A stretch of DNA of 46,200 bases from an uncultured Bacilli bacterium (GTDB lineage: Bacteria > Bacillota_I > Bacilli_A > RF39 > UBA660): the NCBI GenBank assembly GCA_944355355.1, contig CALVQE010000005.1, positions 1 through 46,200 on the forward strand. The letters run 5' to 3'. Positions 7,454-16,349 of this stretch are shown piece after piece. Both the position numbers and the translations under genes were made by a program. The notes under the pieces are model-generated. The model made no database searches. It saw only the letters and a program-made list of their open reading frames with translations, and was not told where the DNA came from. The stretch's first letter is position 1; every line of letters starts with the position of its first letter.

Positions 7454-8371
7454 ATGATTGAAATAAAAGAAAATCTAACCGATGCCAACTGCATCACCCA
7501 TGCAGGAACTTTTCATGCAGATGACATCTTTGCTACTGTTTTTTTAGAAAAAGTATTTCAAAATATCCATCTTTATCGTACTAATGAAATTACTAGTGAC
7601 ATGAAATTAGAAGATAAGATTGTTTATGATATTGGCTTAGGTAAATTTGATCATCATCAAAAAGAGGCCAAAACAAGAGCAAACGGTATAAAGTACTGTT
7701 CGTTTGGTTTACTATTTGAACATTTTGGCCGGGATTATTTAAAAAAACTTTGTTCAGCTAATGTCGAAGAAGTATATCAGATGTACTTAAATGAATTTGT
7801 CTATCAAATTGACGCGATAGACAATGGAATATTCCCAGAAATCAATTGTTCTTATAAAATAACAACCATATCTGACATCATAGCTTTATTTAACAAAACT
7901 TGGTGTGAAGACAAAGACTCAAACCTTTGCTTTTTAGAATGTATATCTATAGCTAGAGCCATATACAATCGCATCGAACAAAGAATACTAGACAAAATCA
8001 AAGCCAAATCTTTTGTTGAAAATGCCATTGCTAAGTCTGAAAGTGCAATTCTTGTCTTAGAAAAATATATGCCTTTCATGGACTTTATCATTACCTCCTC
8101 AAACCCTAAAGCAAGTCATATTCTCTTTGTAATCACACCCTCAAATCGAGGAGGTTATTCCATTCAAACTGTTCATAAAGCCTTAGATACTTATGAAAAC
8201 CGCCTTGATTTTCCAAGCGAGTGGGGTGGTTTAACGAAAGAAGAATTAGTTACAAAGACTGGTATTAAAACGTTCCGCTTTTGTCATAAAAACTTATTCT
8301 GTGCTTCCAGTGATACCTTAGAAGACGCCCTTGCCATTGCTTCATTAGCCACACAAAAAAGAAGGAACTAG
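7454..8371 (+). CDS. MYG1/UPF0160 family metal-dependent hydrolase
   Basis: A 305-residue protein of the MYG1 (UPF0160) family, DHH-like phosphoesterases; eukaryotic MYG1 is an exoribonuclease, while the bacterial role is unsettled. Visible family blocks are THAGTFHADDIFATVFL near 15-31, YDIGLGKFDHHQ near 56-67, DAIDNG near 117-122 and the C-terminal EWGGL near 253. The metal-ligand motifs (HxDD and DHH) are intact. The ATG at 7454 follows AGAAGGTG. It is a single-gene unit between its promoter and a terminator. Confidence 0.88.
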   Translation: MIEIKENLTDANCITHAGTFHADDIFATVFLEKVFQNIHLYRTNEITSDMKLEDKIVYDIGLGKFDHHQKEAKTRANGIKYCSFGLLFEHFGRDYLKKLCSANVEEVYQMYLNEFVYQIDAIDNGIFPEINCSYKITTISDIIALFNKTWCEDKDSNLCFLECISIARAIYNRIEQRILDKIKAKSFVENAIAKSESAILVLEKYMPFMDFIITSSNPKASHILFVITPSNRGGYSIQTVHKALDTYENRLDFPSEWGGLTKEELVTKTGIKTFRFCHKNLFCASSDTLEDALAIASLATQKRRN

Positions 8372-8380
8372 CCTTCTTCT
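8355..8380. terminator. Bidirectional terminator
   Basis: Stem AGAAGG/CCTTCT with an A run on the left, so it works best for the minus-strand gene at 8387. It also lies at the end of the plus-strand MYG1 gene. Confidence 0.65.
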
Positions 8381-8386
8381 AATGAA

Positions 8387-8572
8387 TTAATTATGGTTGT
8401 TATTAAAACTCCAACCAGCACCTATGATGATGACTAAAAGAATGAATAACACAATCCATATTGCTGCACCAGCACCATAACCTGATGTATATCCAGCATA
8501 GCCTGTATTACAGCATGGCATTTGATACCCATAGTTACCACCATAGTAGCCATTATTTCCGTAATAATACAT
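8387..8572 (-). CDS. YjcZ/SscA-like Gly-Tyr-rich membrane peptide
   Basis: A 61-residue peptide. The first half is a Tyr/Gly/Asn-rich stretch (GNNGYYGGNYGY); the second is one membrane helix (WIVLFILLVIIIGAGW) and a short NNNHN tail. This layout is that of the YjcZ family, small peptides linked to spore coat or sporulation in Bacillus. A strong AGGAGGG site precedes the ATG. With spoIVB and spoIIM in the same window it supports a spore-forming lineage. Confidence 0.75.
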   Translation of the reverse strand: MYYYGNNGYYGGNYGYQMPCCNTGYAGYTSGYGAGAAIWIVLFILLVIIIGAGWSFNNNHN

Positions 8573-8692
8573 ATATTACCCTCCTAATCTATCTACTATA
8601 GTTTATTAATCTTTTCAATATTTGACATTAAAAAATAGGAAAAGTTCTTCCCTCAGAAATAACTTTTATGATATCATTATACTGGTGGTAGA

Positions 8693-9850
8693 ATGAAATC
8701 TTTATTCCAGAAAATAGATAAACCTCTTTTTATCTTAATGATTGTCTACAGTATTCTAGGTGTAGTGATGATTTTAAGTGCCTCAAGTGTTTCAGCCGTG
8801 CTACGTTACCAAGTCTCACCATCATACTTTTTCATTCGCCAAGTTATCTTTGTCGTCTTTTCATTTATTTTAGGCATTTTCTTTATCTTAAAATTACCAA
8901 CTAAAAAATATAAATATCTTGCTCCATTTTACCTTGCTATCGTTATAGCCTTACTATTTTACGTTTTTAGTTATGGTTTTGTTGCCGGCGGCGCACAAAG
9001 TTGGATAGACTTGTATTTTTTTAATCTACAACCAACGGAATTTGCCAAGACAGCTTTGATCATATATATGGGAGTCTTTTATGAAAAAAGCATCAAAAAA
9101 CATAAACCATTTACTCATAATTTTATTCCTATATTGATTGCTGTTATCATCTTCTTCTTCGTTGCCCAACAACCAGATTTTGGTGGAGCAGCCATCATTG
9201 CAGGCATTGTTTTTTTTACTTTTTTAAAAGTTCCCTTTGAAGAAAAAAATAAAGTAAACGTTATCAAGTATATTGGTATAGGCCTTATCGTTGCCGTCAT
9301 AGCCTTACTTTATAGTGGTTCAGACATCTTTAACAGTGCTCAATTATCTCGATTAAAATTCGCAAACCCTTGCCAAAGATACACTGAAGACACAGGTTAT
9401 CAGGTATGCAACGGTTTTATCGCTTATCACAATGGTGGTTTATTTGGTGTAGGCTTAGGAAACTCTAGCCAGAAATATCTATACTTACCTGAAGCCCATA
9501 CAGACTTCATCTTCCCAATATTAGTAGAAGAACTAGGCCTTATGGTTGGAATACTGGTCATCTTTGGATACGCCTACATGTTATATCGCATCCTAAAAAT
9601 AGCTAAATCTGCGGACAATATTCGCAACGCCTTAATTTGCTATGGTACATTCATCTACTTACTCCTGCATTTACTCATCAACTTTATGGGATCCTTAGCC
9701 CTTATCCCTTTAACGGGTGTCCCAATTCCATTCTTGAGTTACGGAGGATCATTTAATATGAATGTTATCTTAATGCTCTTTGTTGTTCAAAGAATTGCTA
9801 TTGAAAATAAGCAAAATCAAGAAAAAAGAGCCCTAGCTATGTTGAGTTAA
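8693..9850 (+). CDS. ftsW: Cell-division SEDS glycosyltransferase FtsW
   Basis: A 385-residue polytopic membrane protein of the SEDS family, which polymerises lipid II into peptidoglycan with a partner class B PBP. Family blocks are FNLQPTEFAK, QQPDFGG, YHNGGLFGVGLGNSSQKYLYLPEAHTDFIF (in part) and PLTGVPIPFLSYGGS. About ten hydrophobic segments are visible. FtsW, RodA and SpoVE are close relatives; the LPEAHTDFIF/SYGGS forms fit FtsW or SpoVE. A GGTGG site precedes the ATG. A TATGAT box at 8667 or TATACT at 8678 may drive it. It is followed by type IV pilus-type genes instead of other division genes. Confidence 0.9.
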   Translation: MKSLFQKIDKPLFILMIVYSILGVVMILSASSVSAVLRYQVSPSYFFIRQVIFVVFSFILGIFFILKLPTKKYKYLAPFYLAIVIALLFYVFSYGFVAGGAQSWIDLYFFNLQPTEFAKTALIIYMGVFYEKSIKKHKPFTHNFIPILIAVIIFFFVAQQPDFGGAAIIAGIVFFTFLKVPFEEKNKVNVIKYIGIGLIVAVIALLYSGSDIFNSAQLSRLKFANPCQRYTEDTGYQVCNGFIAYHNGGLFGVGLGNSSQKYLYLPEAHTDFIFPILVEELGLMVGILVIFGYAYMLYRILKIAKSADNIRNALICYGTFIYLLLHLLINFMGSLALIPLTGVPIPFLSYGGSFNMNVILMLFVVQRIAIENKQNQEKRALAMLS

Positions 9851-9897
9851 AAATAAACTTATGTTATACTTATCTAAGATAGAGGAAGAGTGATACT

Positions 9898-11508
9898 ATG
9901 AATCAGAATGTCGAAAATTCGCCTTTAAAACCATTAAAATATCCAGGTTTAGGCCTGTTTATGTCCTTTAAAATCATCTTTGAATTAATTCTTTATATTT
10001 TTAAATGTGCCTGGCGTGGTTTTCTTTTTGTTTTTAAAGACATGCCCGTATATGCCTGGCAAAAAATGAGTGGCAAAGTAGATGAAGCTTATAAAGAAAC
10101 CAAAAAAATTACCGAAAAAGCCAAAAATACTAAAGATCCAAACAAAAAAAGTGCCTTAAACATGGATATAAATGACTTATTGAAAAACACCAAAATGATG
10201 AAACGCAAAATGGAAAATCTTGAAAAAGAAAAAGCAAAACTCCAAGAAGAGTTAAAAGGGCAGGGGGGAATCCGCGTCAAAGAACCTAAAGTCTTTAGAT
10301 TCACAGCTAAAAATAAAGATGGTAAACTAGAAACTGGAACCATTAATGGTCTATCTAAACTAGACGTCCATACTTTTTTAATCCAAGATGGTTATGAAGT
10401 ATATAAAATTGATTCAAACAAATATATAGATTTTATCTATGGCCAATCTAGCCTTTTCGCTGTCCGAATGAAAAATAAAGATTTACTCTTCTGGTTGACC
10501 CAACTATCCACATATATAAAAAGTGGTATTACGCTGACAGATTCTATTAAAATACTAAACATGCAGATGAGTAAAAAGTCTGCTTATAAAAGAGCTTTTC
10601 AATCTATTATTTACGAACTCACAATGGGAGAATCTTTTTCGGCAGCTTTAGATAAACAAGGAAACATGTTTCCTGCTTTATTAATTAATATGATTCGCGC
10701 AGCTGAAGCAACTGGTGAACTTCAAGAAACCTTGGAAGATATGGCCACGTACTACGAGGAAATTGAAAAAACACGTAAACAAATGGTATCTGCTTTAACA
10801 TACCCAACAATTATCCTCATCTTCAGTTTGGCAGTTATTACCTTTGTTATGGTCTGGGTTGTTCCAAAATTCGTTGATATTTATGCAGACGCCGGAGCTG
10901 AACTAAACGGTATTACTTTAGCCATTTTAAACATAAGTACATTTCTTCAAGCAAACGTCATCTATCTACTATTAGTTATCATTCTCATTGTTGTCGCCCT
11001 TGCTGTAGCCTACAAAAAAATTAAAGCCTTCCGTAAAACTATTCAAACAATACTAATGAAAACCCCTGTTATTGGCAAAATTATGATCTACAATGAAATG
11101 ACTATCTTTTCTAAAACTTTTGCATCATTACTAAGAAACAACGTATTTATCACAGATAGTATTACCATATTGAGTAAGATCACCAATAATGAAATCTACA
11201 AAGAAATCATGTATAATACTATTGACAATATCGTTAAAGGGGAACGAATTAGTCTTGCCTTTGAAAATCAATGGGCAGTTCCAGATGTAGCATACTTTAT
11301 GATTCAAACTGGTGAATCCACTGGCCAACTTGCTGAAATGATGTTTAAAGTAAGTACATATTATCAAGAACTACATCGTAGCATGGTTGGTAGCTTAAAA
11401 GCCTTTATCGAACCAATAACAATCTGCCTTTTAGCCGGAATAGTAGGTGTTATTATCATGGCAGTACTGTTGCCAATGTTTGGCCTATATAGTGAGATGG
11501 GAGTGTAA
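9898..11508 (+). CDS. PilC/GspF-like pilus assembly protein, long N-terminus
   Basis: A 536-residue inner-membrane platform protein of type II secretion/type IV pili. Two T2SF domains are visible, at about 190-310 (LLFWLTQLSTYIKSGITLTDSI) and 395-525 (MTIFSKTFASLLRNNVFITDSI), each followed by hydrophobic segments. The usual N-terminal module (FRFTAKNKDGKLETGTI) starts only near residue 138. Before it are a hydrophobic stretch at about 24-50 and a charged coiled coil at about 98-122, which are absent from ordinary PilC (about 400 residues). The prepilin peptidase gene follows after 2 bases. No PilB ATPase or pilin gene is in the window. TTATACT at 9865 is a likely -10. Confidence 0.88.
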   Translation: MNQNVENSPLKPLKYPGLGLFMSFKIIFELILYIFKCAWRGFLFVFKDMPVYAWQKMSGKVDEAYKETKKITEKAKNTKDPNKKSALNMDINDLLKNTKMMKRKMENLEKEKAKLQEELKGQGGIRVKEPKVFRFTAKNKDGKLETGTINGLSKLDVHTFLIQDGYEVYKIDSNKYIDFIYGQSSLFAVRMKNKDLLFWLTQLSTYIKSGITLTDSIKILNMQMSKKSAYKRAFQSIIYELTMGESFSAALDKQGNMFPALLINMIRAAEATGELQETLEDMATYYEEIEKTRKQMVSALTYPTIILIFSLAVITFVMVWVVPKFVDIYADAGAELNGITLAILNISTFLQANVIYLLLVIILIVVALAVAYKKIKAFRKTIQTILMKTPVIGKIMIYNEMTIFSKTFASLLRNNVFITDSITILSKITNNEIYKEIMYNTIDNIVKGERISLAFENQWAVPDVAYFMIQTGESTGQLAEMMFKVSTYYQELHRSMVGSLKAFIEPITICLLAGIVGVIIMAVLLPMFGLYSEMGV

Positions 11509-11510
11509 TT

Positions 11511-12269
11511 ATGCAAGCAGTATATGTAACCTTTTTCTTTATACTGGGAAGCGTCCTCGCTTCCTTTTATGGAGTCCTCGCCACAAGACTACCTGAAAAC
11601 AAATCTATAATTACACCTCGAAGCCATTGTGATTCCTGTAACCATACTTTATCTTGGTGGGAACTTATACCTATTTTATCTTACATCATACTAAGAGGAA
11701 AATGTCATAAATGCCATAAACATATTCCTATCACCAGCTTCATCGTCGAAATCTTTATGGCCTTATCTTTTATGTTTTCATATCTATACTTTGGCTTTTC
11801 CTATAACTTCTTTGTATCCTTACTTTTAATTTCATTATTTGTCTTAATCTTTTGGACAGACATTACCCATATGATCATCCTAGACTCACCATTACTTATC
11901 ACCATGATAACAGTATTCTTCCTAAAATGGCATTATTTTAGTTTAAAAGATGCAGGACTATCTTTATTAAATGGTTTATTTCTATTTCTCCTTATGCTTT
12001 TCATAGGTTTTCTTGGCAAATGGATGTTTAAAAGAGACGCTTTAGGAGGAGGAGACATTAAACTAGCCTTTCTGTTTGGTCAAATCCTAGGTATCCCACA
12101 TGCTTTAATAGCCTTAGTCCTATCAACGTTTCTTGCCTTACCATATGCAACATTTAGCTTATTCCATTCTGAACAAAGAGAAGTCCCATATGGGCCATTT
12201 CTAATCGGAGCTTTATGCATTGTCTTCTTCTTTTATGATAAATTCAACTATATTGTTCAATTATTTTAA
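11511..12269 (+). CDS. Prepilin peptidase (PilD/ComC type)
   Basis: A 252-residue membrane aspartyl protease that cleaves and usually methylates prepilins. Two CxxC pairs (Cys40/Cys43 and Cys65/Cys68) form the cytoplasmic zinc-binding domain. The catalytic aspartates lie in FWTDITHMI near 124 and GGGDIKLAF near 186. About eight membrane segments are visible. It is the last gene of the ftsW-pilC-pilD cluster and ends in a terminator. In Firmicutes such an enzyme serves competence pseudopili or type IV pili, but its substrates are not in this window. Confidence 0.94.
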   Translation: MQAVYVTFFFILGSVLASFYGVLATRLPENKSIITPRSHCDSCNHTLSWWELIPILSYIILRGKCHKCHKHIPITSFIVEIFMALSFMFSYLYFGFSYNFFVSLLLISLFVLIFWTDITHMIILDSPLLITMITVFFLKWHYFSLKDAGLSLLNGLFLFLLMLFIGFLGKWMFKRDALGGGDIKLAFLFGQILGIPHALIALVLSTFLALPYATFSLFHSEQREVPYGPFLIGALCIVFFFYDKFNYIVQLF

Positions 12270-12278
12270 AAAATGTCA

Positions 12279-12312
12279 AACAATTGTAAATTCACTTTAC
12301 AGTTGTTTTTTT
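12279..12312 (+). terminator. Terminator of the prepilin peptidase gene
   Basis: A 12-bp stem with one G-T pair (12279-12290 with 12296-12307), then T7. Confidence 0.85.
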
Positions 12313-12320
12313 GATATAAT
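12291..12320 (+). promoter_or_regulatory. Possible promoter of the DUF285 protein gene
   Basis: TATAAT at 12315-12320 with a weak TTCACT (12291-12296) 18 bases upstream. The -35 part overlaps the terminator stem of the previous gene. Confidence 0.45.
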
Positions 12321-12375
12321 AATTATCGTAATAAATACGATAGTATGAACCATAATAGAAATAGGAGTGAGTAGT

Positions 12376-14277
12376 ATGATCAAAGATAAAAGTAGATATT
12401 TTCTTATTGGGGGTATAGTTCTTCTTGTTTGTGTATTTGTAGGTATATCTTATGCTTATTGGCAACTTACATTACAACAAAGTGGCACTAATGTTGTGAC
12501 TACAGATTGTTTCAACATTACTTTTACAGATAGTAATGATATTAACTTACAAAAAGCTTATCCCATTACGGATAGTGAAGGATCCTCATTAGCTCCATAT
12601 ACATTTACAATAGAAAATACATGTGATAGTCCAGCAAGCTATCAAATTAACTTAGAGACAATGGGTCAAGAAGGAAGCGTCAAAGTTTTACCAGAGGAAT
12701 ACCTTAAAGCTAACTTAATTGAGAAAGATAGTAGTAATATTAGTACGAATAACTTAACAAGTGACTATGAAGTGGGTACTACAATTGATGGGGCTATAAA
12801 AGCTTATAAATTAGATACAGGAATCATTCAAGGAAAGATGAGTAAAACGTTTGAATTAAGATTATGGTTAGAATATGATACACCAGTTATTGATGAAGTT
12901 ATGAATGCAACATATAATGGTAAGATCTCTATTATAAGTGCTTATAGAGAAACTCCAAGTAATATGATCATGGCTAAAGACTTTACACTTGATCCAGAAA
13001 CTGGAGAAGGCAATATAAATCCAGATACAATGCAAATCATTAGTGATTCTTTTTGGCAACATAATCTAAATATTAAAACGATTACTTTTGAGAGTACTTT
13101 AAACCCCAAAGAGGATGTAGCATACACTTATGATATTTCAGCAAATCAAGATGGTAGTGTCATGGCTTATCTTGTAGAAAATGGAACTCTTGAAGATGAA
13201 GCACTTGGTACTATCCCAGCTTATGATATGTACATCCAGTCTAATGGCAAAGTGTATGCCAATTATGATAGTTCATGGTTATTTGGCGTGCTTATGAACT
13301 TAACAGAAATAAATAACCTTCAAAATCTAGACACAAGTTATGTAACCAATATGAGTGATATGTTTGATAGTGTATCATCTTTGACTGCTTTAGATTTAAG
13401 TAATTTTGATACTTCAAATGTCACTGATATGAGTTATATGTTTTATAGTGTATCATCTTTGACTGCTTTAGATTTAAGTTCATTTGATACTTCGAATGTC
13501 ACAAATATGAGTGGTATGTTTAGTGGTATGGAATCTTTAACTGAATTAGATCTGAATTCATTTGATACCTCGAATGTCACGGATATGAGCGCTATGTTTG
13601 ATAGTGTATCATCTTTAACTACTTTAGATTTAAGCTCTTTTGATACCTCGAATGTTACGGATATGATTTATATGTTTTCTGATATGGATTCTCTAATAGA
13701 ATTAAATTTGAGTTCCTTTGACACCTCAAATGTTACGGATATGAGTTATATGTTTTGTGATACGAATTTAACCACTTTAGATTTAAGCCGTTTTGATACC
13801 TCGAATGTCACAAATATGAGTAATATGTTTTATAATGTGTCATCCTTAACCGAATTAGATTTAAGCGGTTTTGATACTTCGAATGTCACGGATATGAGTC
13901 AGATGTTTGATAGTGTATCATCTTTAACTACTTTAGATTTAAGTTCATTTGATACTTCGAATGTTACAGATATGAATTGGATGTTTGCTAATATGAAATC
14001 CTTAACCAAATTAGATTTAAGTAGTTTTGATACCTCGAATGTCACGAATATGACTCAGATGTTTTATGGCATGACCTCCCTAACAAGTTTAGATTTAAGT
14101 GGCTTTGACACTGGTCGTGTTACTAGCATGAATCGAATGTTTTGTTATTCATCTAGCTTAAATAATATTACCTATGGGGCTAAGTTTGTTCATGCGTCTG
14201 GTGCGGGAGTTTCTTATATGTTTTACGATTGTCCTGCCAATAAACCAACTGATCCTTCTTGGAATGGAGTATTTTAA
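12376..14277 (+). CDS. Membrane-anchored BspA-like DUF285 surface protein
   Basis: A 633-residue surface protein. An N-terminal membrane helix (YFLIGGIVLLVCVFVGISYAYW) is followed by a module (DCFNITFTDS, AYPITDSEG, PYTFTIENTCDSPASYQINLE, LRLWLEYD) shared with the two proteins at 40-44 kb. After a linker come 11 tandem repeats of about 25 residues of the type LDLSSFDTSNVTDMSYMF. These are DUF285, the BspA-type leucine-rich repeat found in surface proteins of mycoplasmas and gut Firmicutes, where it is linked to binding of host or bacterial partners. The start ATG at 12376 follows AGGAGT; an in-frame GTG lies 3 codons upstream. It has its own promoter and terminator. Confidence 0.88.
   Translation: MIKDKSRYFLIGGIVLLVCVFVGISYAYWQLTLQQSGTNVVTTDCFNITFTDSNDINLQKAYPITDSEGSSLAPYTFTIENTCDSPASYQINLETMGQEGSVKVLPEEYLKANLIEKDSSNISTNNLTSDYEVGTTIDGAIKAYKLDTGIIQGKMSKTFELRLWLEYDTPVIDEVMNATYNGKISIISAYRETPSNMIMAKDFTLDPETGEGNINPDTMQIISDSFWQHNLNIKTITFESTLNPKEDVAYTYDISANQDGSVMAYLVENGTLEDEALGTIPAYDMYIQSNGKVYANYDSSWLFGVLMNLTEINNLQNLDTSYVTNMSDMFDSVSSLTALDLSNFDTSNVTDMSYMFYSVSSLTALDLSSFDTSNVTNMSGMFSGMESLTELDLNSFDTSNVTDMSAMFDSVSSLTTLDLSSFDTSNVTDMIYMFSDMDSLIELNLSSFDTSNVTDMSYMFCDTNLTTLDLSRFDTSNVTNMSNMFYNVSSLTELDLSGFDTSNVTDMSQMFDSVSSLTTLDLSSFDTSNVTDMNWMFANMKSLTKLDLSSFDTSNVTNMTQMFYGMTSLTSLDLSGFDTGRVTSMNRMFCYSSSLNNITYGAKFVHASGAGVSYMFYDCPANKPTDPSWNGVF
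13320..14145 (+). repeat. Eleven DUF285 coding repeats
   Basis: Tandem units of 75-78 bases with a common core coding FDTSNVTDM, similar at DNA level as well (for example, the tract reading GATAGTGTATCATCTTTRACT recurs at four places). Units differ mainly in the MF..V/M.SL part. Such arrays can gain or lose units by recombination. Confidence 0.9.
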
Positions 14278-14292
14278 ACTCTGCATAAAGTA

Positions 14293-14322
14293 AATCTAGT
14301 GTGTAAGCTAGATTCTTCTTTT
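14293..14322 (+). terminator. Terminator of the DUF285 protein gene
   Basis: Stem AATCTAG/CTAGATT (14293-14299 with 14308-14314) followed by a CT/T-rich run. Confidence 0.7.
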
Positions 14323-14331
14323 GAATTAGAA

Positions 14332-14374
14332 CTAGCACTTAAGCCTTGACAGTGCTAATAAATTGTGCTATAAC
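14332..14374 (+). promoter_or_regulatory. CIRCE operator (HrcA) over the htpG promoter
   Basis: CTAGCACTT (14332-14340), nine bases, CAGTGCTAA (14350-14358) matches the CIRCE inverted repeat TTAGCACTC-N9-GAGTGCTAA except at three positions. It overlaps the -35 box TTGACA (14346-14351). A 17-base spacer and TATAAC (14369-14374) complete the promoter. HrcA bound here would block transcription until heat shock. HrcA itself is not in the window. Confidence 0.9.
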
Positions 14375-14399
14375 AATAACGTAGAAAGAAGGAATAAAT

Positions 14400-16283
14400 G
14401 TGGCTAAAAAACAATTCAAAGCTGAATCAAAAAAATTAATGGATTTAATGATTAATTCCATTTATACAAATAAAGAAATATTTTTAAGAGAGATTATCTC
14501 TAATGCAAGTGATGCAATTGATAAATTGCACTACGAATCTTTAACAAATAAAGATATTAAAGTAAACAAAAAGAATTTTGAAATTCGTCTTACTCCAAAT
14601 AAAGATGCAAGAACTTTAACCATTTCTGATAATGGATGTGGTATGAGTAAAGAAGAACTAGAAAATAATCTAGGGACAATTGCTAAAAGTGGTTCATTAA
14701 ACTTCAAAGAAGAAAATGAACATAAAAAAGATATTGATATCATTGGCCAGTTTGGTGTTGGTTTTTACTCTGCTTTCATGGTTAGTCAAAAAATAGAAGT
14801 GATAAGCCGTGCTTATGGCAGTGATGAAGCCTATAGTTGGACTTCAAGTGGGATTGATGGCTATACAATTGAAAAGGCAGTAAAGGATAGCTATGGTACC
14901 GATGTCATTTTAACATTAAAAGAAGATACAGAAGATGATTCTTTCAGTGAATACTTAGAAGATTATCGTCTAAAGGGTCTCGTTCGTAAATATTCGGATT
15001 ATATTACTTACCCAATTAAAATGGAAGTTACGCATCAACATTTAAAAGAGGGTAGTGATAGTGAATATGAAACACATACTGAACTTGAAACTTTAAATGA
15101 TATGGTTCCATTATGGAAAAGAGATAAAAAGAAAATAAAACAAGAAGACTATGATACTTTTTACAGCGATAAATTCATGGATTATGAAAAACCATTGAAA
15201 GTCATTCATACAAGCGCCGAAGGATTAGTAAGTTTCAACGCTTTACTCTTTATTCCATTTCATGCTCCATATGATTTTTATACGAAAAACTATGAAAAAG
15301 GCTTACAACTTTATTCAAATGGCGTTTTGATTATGGAATCTTGTAGCGATTTGCTTCCAGACTATTTTAGTTTTGTCAAAGGTGTTGTTGATTCTCCCGA
15401 TCTATCTTTGAATATTTCTAGAGAAATTTTACAACAAGATAAAAACTTAAAACTTATCGCTAAAAATATTGAAACAAAATTAATCAAAGAACTTACAAGT
15501 ATGATGAAAGAAAATCGCGAAGACTATGAAAAGTTCTTTAAAGCCTTTGGAGCAAATCTTAAATTCGGTATCTACGATCAATTCGGAATGAATAAAGATA
15601 AACTAAAAGATCTATTACTATTTTATTCTTCTGAAGAAAAGAAAGTGGTTACTTTACAAGAATATGTCAGTCGTATGAAAGAGGGCCAAGAAGGTATTTA
15701 TTATGCTTGTGGTGAGACAACGGGTAAAATTGATTTAACTCCTCAAGTAGAACAAGTAAAAGATAAAGGATACGAAATTCTTTATTGTACAGACTATGTC
15801 GATGAGTTTGCTCTTCAAACCTTGATGACATACGAAGAGAAAAAATTCTTAAATGTGGCTAAAGATAATTTGAATTTAGATACGGATGAAGAAAAAGAAG
15901 AGGTCAAAAAATTAAATGAAGACAACAAAGATATGTTTACTATGATGAAAGAAACATTACCGGATATCAAAGAAGTTCGTTTTACAAATCGTTTGAAATC
16001 ACATCCTGTATGTTTAGTGAGTGAAGGTAATATTTCAATTGAAATGGAAAAAGTTATTAATGCAATGCCAACAGATGAACAAATTAAAGCTGAGAAAGTC
16101 TTAGAAATCAATAAAGATCATAAAATTGCAAAAAAGCTCGAACATCTTTATGAAACGGATAAAGACGCTTTAAAAGATTATACAAAGATTTTATATGCTG
16201 AAGCTAGACTTATTGAAGGTCTTCCAATTGATAATCCAACGGAAATAACTTCTCTTATCTGTGATAAATTAGCTGAAGAATAG
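14400..16283 (+). CDS. htpG: Chaperone HtpG (Hsp90)
   Basis: A 627-residue Hsp90-family ATP-dependent chaperone of full bacterial length. The GHKL ATPase domain shows [15 protein letters not shown] near 27-41, the DNGCGM motif near 81 and [12 protein letters not shown] near 117. Middle and dimerisation domains follow. The start is GTG at 14400, 6 bases after AAGAAGGA; the ATG two bases earlier is out of frame. The CIRCE site shows HrcA-type heat control, which is unusual for htpG in Bacillus subtilis, where it is a class III heat-shock gene outside the HrcA regulon. It forms a single-gene unit ended by a terminator. Confidence 0.97.
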   Translation: MAKKQFKAESKKLMDLMINSIYTNKEIFLREIISNASDAIDKLHYESLTNKDIKVNKKNFEIRLTPNKDARTLTISDNGCGMSKEELENNLGTIAKSGSLNFKEENEHKKDIDIIGQFGVGFYSAFMVSQKIEVISRAYGSDEAYSWTSSGIDGYTIEKAVKDSYGTDVILTLKEDTEDDSFSEYLEDYRLKGLVRKYSDYITYPIKMEVTHQHLKEGSDSEYETHTELETLNDMVPLWKRDKKKIKQEDYDTFYSDKFMDYEKPLKVIHTSAEGLVSFNALLFIPFHAPYDFYTKNYEKGLQLYSNGVLIMESCSDLLPDYFSFVKGVVDSPDLSLNISREILQQDKNLKLIAKNIETKLIKELTSMMKENREDYEKFFKAFGANLKFGIYDQFGMNKDKLKDLLLFYSSEEKKVVTLQEYVSRMKEGQEGIYYACGETTGKIDLTPQVEQVKDKGYEILYCTDYVDEFALQTLMTYEEKKFLNVAKDNLNLDTDEEKEEVKKLNEDNKDMFTMMKETLPDIKEVRFTNRLKSHPVCLVSEGNISIEMEKVINAMPTDEQIKAEKVLEINKDHKIAKKLEHLYETDKDALKDYTKILYAEARLIEGLPIDNPTEITSLICDKLAEE

Positions 16284-16303
16284 GAAAAAACTATTCTTTT
16301 TCT
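16277..16303 (+). terminator. Terminator of htpG
   Basis: AGAATAG (16277-16283) pairs with CTATTCT (16291-16297), then T5. The stem includes the stop codon. Confidence 0.8.
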
Positions 16304-16330
16304 TTACTTCGGTTTTAGCTGTGTTATAAT
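16302..16330 (+). promoter_or_regulatory. Promoter of the mutS cluster
   Basis: TTTACT (16302-16307), 17 bases, TATAAT (16325-16330). Confidence 0.6.
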
Positions 16331-16349
16331 TTAGGCACGGGTGGTAAAA

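Noticed and set aside
13320-14145. Regularly spaced repeats suggesting a CRISPR array
   Set aside because: The repeats are in frame, code for DUF285 units and have no unique spacers.
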